64,000 nucleotides of DNA, from NCBI GenBank assembly GCA_022650895.1, contig JALCQC010000002.1, positions 62,001-126,000 of the forward strand, read 5' to 3'. The position numbers and the translations under genes are program-made. Every line of letters begins with the position of its first letter. The stretch's first letter is position 1. The notes under the pieces were generated by a model. That model had not been told where the DNA came from and ran no database searches. It was given only the letters and a program-made list of their open reading frames with translations. The stretch is from Bifidobacteriaceae bacterium. Lineage in GTDB: Bacteria; Actinomycetota; Actinomycetes; Actinomycetales; Bifidobacteriaceae. Shown piece after piece: positions 61,767-64,000 of this stretch.

Positions 61767-62788
61767 ATCTTTGTTGATTCTCTTTGAACAAGTCTGAAAT
61801 TGGCCGTGGCACTTACTGCGGTGTCTGGGGTAGTGGGATCGTCAATCCGTGCAGTGAGGAGTTGAATGGCTTTCTTGGCCAGATCCGCCATATCGACTTC
61901 GATGGTAGTGAGGGAAGGCACTGAGAATTCTCCTTCGTTGATGCCGTCGAAGCCAATTACCTGAACCTCATTCGGAACGCTGATTCCAAGATCCTTTAAA
62001 CCACGCAGGGCTCCCAGCCCCATGGAATCCGTCATACAGAAAAGTCCGTCAAAGTGTCTTCCCTGAGAAACAATGTCATGGATGGTACTTCGAGCAGCAA
62101 GAGTTGACCAGTCTGGTGTATCGATAATATTTGATTCTGGGAATTCCATAGCTTCTTCCGAAAAAGCCTTCTTGCATCCGGCGAGGCGTCGAGCGGAGAC
62201 GCTTCTGTACTTTGAGGCATCGGTTAATGCTAAGGGATTGGCCCCAATGATCAAGATGTCTTTACAACCGCACGCAAGAAGATGTTTTACTGCCGCGTAA
62301 GCGCCATCCTCGCAGGGGGTGAAGACGGTGTCGAAAGAGAGTTTGCGGGCTGTATCGTCGAGAAGAACAATGGGCTTTCCTCCACTAAGCTCTTGAATTT
62401 CTTCGCTTGTAACTTTTCCGGGGCTAAATATTGTTCCATCGCACAGTTGACTTGTCACTTTTTGCAGAATTGAGATTTCGCTCTCTTTTGAGTTTGCAGT
62501 TTGCTGGATAATAGCCTGGAAATCGTTGTGTGAGGCCTCCTTGGAAAGCGCAGCGGCCATCTCGGAGGGATAAGGCTTGTCGAGCTCGAAGATGGCAACT
62601 CCGATGATCCCGCTTTTCCCGGAGCGTAGGCTTTTTGCAGAGAGATTAGTGGTGTATTGAAGTTCTTTCGCAACTTTGAGAACGCGTTCCGCAGTTTTGG
62701 GAATGATGCGAGGGTCCCCGCGGAGCGCGTAGGATGCGGTTGCTCGCGATACTCCCGCAGCTTTTGCGACATCACTCATAGTGACCAT
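61760..62788 (-). CDS. LacI-family transcriptional regulator
   Basis: This is a LacI-type regulator of 342 residues. The helix-turn-helix begins MSDVAKAAGVSRATASYALRG, followed by the hinge and an effector-binding domain with the usual FCMTDSMGLGALRGL and VIGFDG landmarks. I chose the ATG at 62788 because GAGGAA lies upstream at good distance; the frame continues to 62833 but a start there would add residues before the canonical N-terminus. It is divergent from the binding-protein gene at 62986, and two matching operators lie between, so it probably represses both its own gene and that importer. Codon use is moderately A+T-rich. Confidence 0.93.
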   Translation of the reverse strand: MVTMSDVAKAAGVSRATASYALRGDPRIIPKTAERVLKVAKELQYTTNLSAKSLRSGKSGIIGVAIFELDKPYPSEMAAALSKEASHNDFQAIIQQTANSKESEISILQKVTSQLCDGTIFSPGKVTSEEIQELSGGKPIVLLDDTARKLSFDTVFTPCEDGAYAAVKHLLACGCKDILIIGANPLALTDASKYRSVSARRLAGCKKAFSEEAMEFPESNIIDTPDWSTLAARSTIHDIVSQGRHFDGLFCMTDSMGLGALRGLKDLGISVPNEVQVIGFDGINEGEFSVPSLTTIEVDMADLAKKAIQLLTARIDDPTTPDTAVSATANFRLVQRESTKIR

Positions 62789-62841
62789 TGGGGATTCCTC
62801 ACTTGCTCTGTTTTCGAATTTCATTACTATCATATTCCTGA

Positions 62842-62855
62842 ATTGACACGATTCA
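62842..62855. promoter_or_regulatory. Operator site 1, TTGA-N6-TCAA
   Basis: TTGA and TCAA flank CACGAT, 54 bp upstream of the LacI start. It shares the TTGA-N6-TCAA frame and a central CGA with site 2, which points to the same repressor. Confidence 0.65.
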
Positions 62856-62883
62856 AATCAGCGTGTATAAAGTTGTTTGTAAG

Positions 62884-62905
62884 CGAATTGAATCGAGTCA
62901 ATTCG
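62884..62905. promoter_or_regulatory. Operator site 2, CGAATTGA-N6-TCAATTCG
   Basis: Eight-base perfect arms flank ATCGAG. The site lies 81 bp before the importer E lipoprotein gene. The centres of sites 1 and 2 are 46 bp apart. Confidence 0.7.
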
Positions 62906-62985
62906 GTTTAAAAGCTTGCATTTGCGCCAGTGATGTCGCACAGACAACAAGTTCCGACGAAAGTGTCGAAACAGGGAGGAACACA

Positions 62986-64000
62986 ATGAGGATTGGTACT
63001 GCTGTAAAAGCCATCGTTGGGATTGTCGCAAGTGGTGCGATGGTCTTTTCGATGTCAGCTTGCGGAAACTCTGCCAGTGCTAGTGGTGGCAAGGTCACAC
63101 TTTCATATTTTGCGTGGGATAATGAGCAGACTTCGAAGCCATACGTCGAAGAATTCGAAAAGGAAAACCCTAATATTCATATTGACTTTGGATCTTCCAC
63201 TACCTATGTTCAAACATTGCAGACTCGGTTGGTCGGGAACCAAGCTCCCGATGTTTTTATAATTACTTCTGAAAACAAGGAAGATCTCATTTCGAACAAC
63301 TATGTCAAAGATTTGACAGATGAATCTTTCATGAAAAACATCTCGGATGCTAATAAAGAGTTTGTTTCCAAAGATGGTAAGGCATATGGGATGTCCACGA
63401 GTTCTTGGGCTTCTGGAATTGTCTATAACAAGGCTCTCCTCAAGAAGGTTGGTGTAAGTGAAGTCCCCTCAACTTGGGAGGGTTTCATCAAGCTGTGCAA
63501 GAAACTTAAAGCAGCTGGAATAACTCCGTATCTAGAAGCGAACGCGGACAGCACACGCCGTATACAAGATGCATTCTATGGCGGTCTTCTCGCGAAAAAG
63601 GGTACAGACGTCACTAAGCTTGCAGATTCAAAGGTTCAGACTCCAGGGGCCGACTCGAAGGAAGCTTATTCCGAATGGATGAAAATCTACGATGAAGGTG
63701 TTGTTTCTCGCGATACCGTTGGTATGAGTGGTGATGATCTCAAAACTCAGTTTACGAGTGGTCAAGTCGCTATGATCACCACAGGAGCTTGGGATTTCAG
63801 CACTTTCCAGGATTCTGATGTTGATTGGGGATTCGCGCAGATGCCTGCAATGAAGACAGGCATGGAACAGTATGCACAAGGTTCGCCGTCTCCGGCGCTC
63901 GCGATATATTCAAAGCTCACGGGCGATAAGTTGAAGGCTGCGGAGAAATTCTTAACCTTCATGCAGAGCAAGTGGGCCTTGAAGAAGGCAACCGATGATG
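62986..64000 (+). CDS. ABC sugar-importer substrate-binding lipoprotein (importer E), 3' end missing
   Basis: The first 338 residues of a MalE-like binding lipoprotein are present; the frame is open to the window end. A hydrophobic signal ends in the lipobox MSAC with the cysteine at residue 26 and a Ser/Ala/Gly linker. GGGAGGA precedes the ATG. Landmarks include YFAWDNEQ near residue 41 and FTSGQVAMITTG near 262, normal for the family. Permease genes are expected beyond the edge. Two TTGA-N6-TCAA operators upstream put it under the divergent LacI regulator. The ligand is unknown; the nearby GH27 gene makes an alpha-galactoside plausible. Confidence 0.9.
   Translation, partial: MRIGTAVKAIVGIVASGAMVFSMSACGNSASASGGKVTLSYFAWDNEQTSKPYVEEFEKENPNIHIDFGSSTTYVQTLQTRLVGNQAPDVFIITSENKEDLISNNYVKDLTDESFMKNISDANKEFVSKDGKAYGMSTSSWASGIVYNKALLKKVGVSEVPSTWEGFIKLCKKLKAAGITPYLEANADSTRRIQDAFYGGLLAKKGTDVTKLADSKVQTPGADSKEAYSEWMKIYDEGVVSRDTVGMSGDDLKTQFTSGQVAMITTGAWDFSTFQDSDVDWGFAQMPAMKTGMEQYAQGSPSPALAIYSKLTGDKLKAAEKFLTFMQSKWALKKATDD

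Overview
The window looks like a high-G+C Gram-positive chromosome, most likely Bifidobacteriaceae (Bifidobacterium or a close relative). The basis is the lipoprotein-dependent ABC sugar importers that lack their own ATPase, the many intracellular glycoside hydrolases, the actinobacterial style of RsmI, MetG and Kup, and the rsmI / metG / tatD neighbourhood. This is inference from gene content; no rRNA or other phylogenetic marker is present. Both window edges cut genes.

Region 1 (1-31563) is one long glycan-utilisation locus. It holds a GH5 endo-glycanase (5' truncated), three sugar ABC importers (each with a lipoprotein and two permeases), GH42 beta-galactosidase, a serine hydrolase/esterase, a LacI regulator, a DUF624 (YesL-like) membrane protein, GH29 alpha-L-fucosidase, an alpha/beta-hydrolase esterase, a ROK sugar kinase, GH1 beta-glucosidase, two YicI-type GH31 alpha-xylosidases, a GH43 beta-xylosidase/arabinofuranosidase and a GH94 cellobiose phosphorylase. 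Together these activities match the linkages of acetylated, fucosylated xyloglucan: a beta-1,4-glucan carrying xylose, galactose, fucose and acetyl groups, with arabinose in some plants. None of the complete enzymes has a visible signal peptide. The picture is therefore import of oligosaccharides followed by intracellular dismantling, ending in glucose and glucose-1-phosphate.

Region 2 (31.8-49.2 kb) is mostly housekeeping and transport: rsmI, an overlapping pair of odd minus-strand genes (LRV-like and AbiEi-antitoxin-like), metG, tatD, a Kup potassium transporter with long hydrophilic ends, a glutamate-cysteine-ligase-like gene next to a class II amidotransferase, two MHS-family transporters that are close paralogues, a BASS-family transporter and a CDF metal exporter.

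Region 3 (49.2-58.4 kb) is clearly more A+T-rich and looks acquired: an AraC regulator, an ABC sugar importer, a second YesL-like protein, a GH2 beta-galactosidase/glucuronidase-type enzyme and a GH31 glycosidase.

Region 4 (58.6-64 kb) returns to host-like composition with gnd (6-phosphogluconate dehydrogenase) and a GH27 alpha-galactosidase. A LacI regulator then stands divergent to another sugar-binding lipoprotein that runs off the window end. Two operators of the form TTGA-N6-TCAA lie between them.

No rRNA, tRNA, CRISPR array or transposase was recognised. No gene-free stretch exceeds 300 bases.
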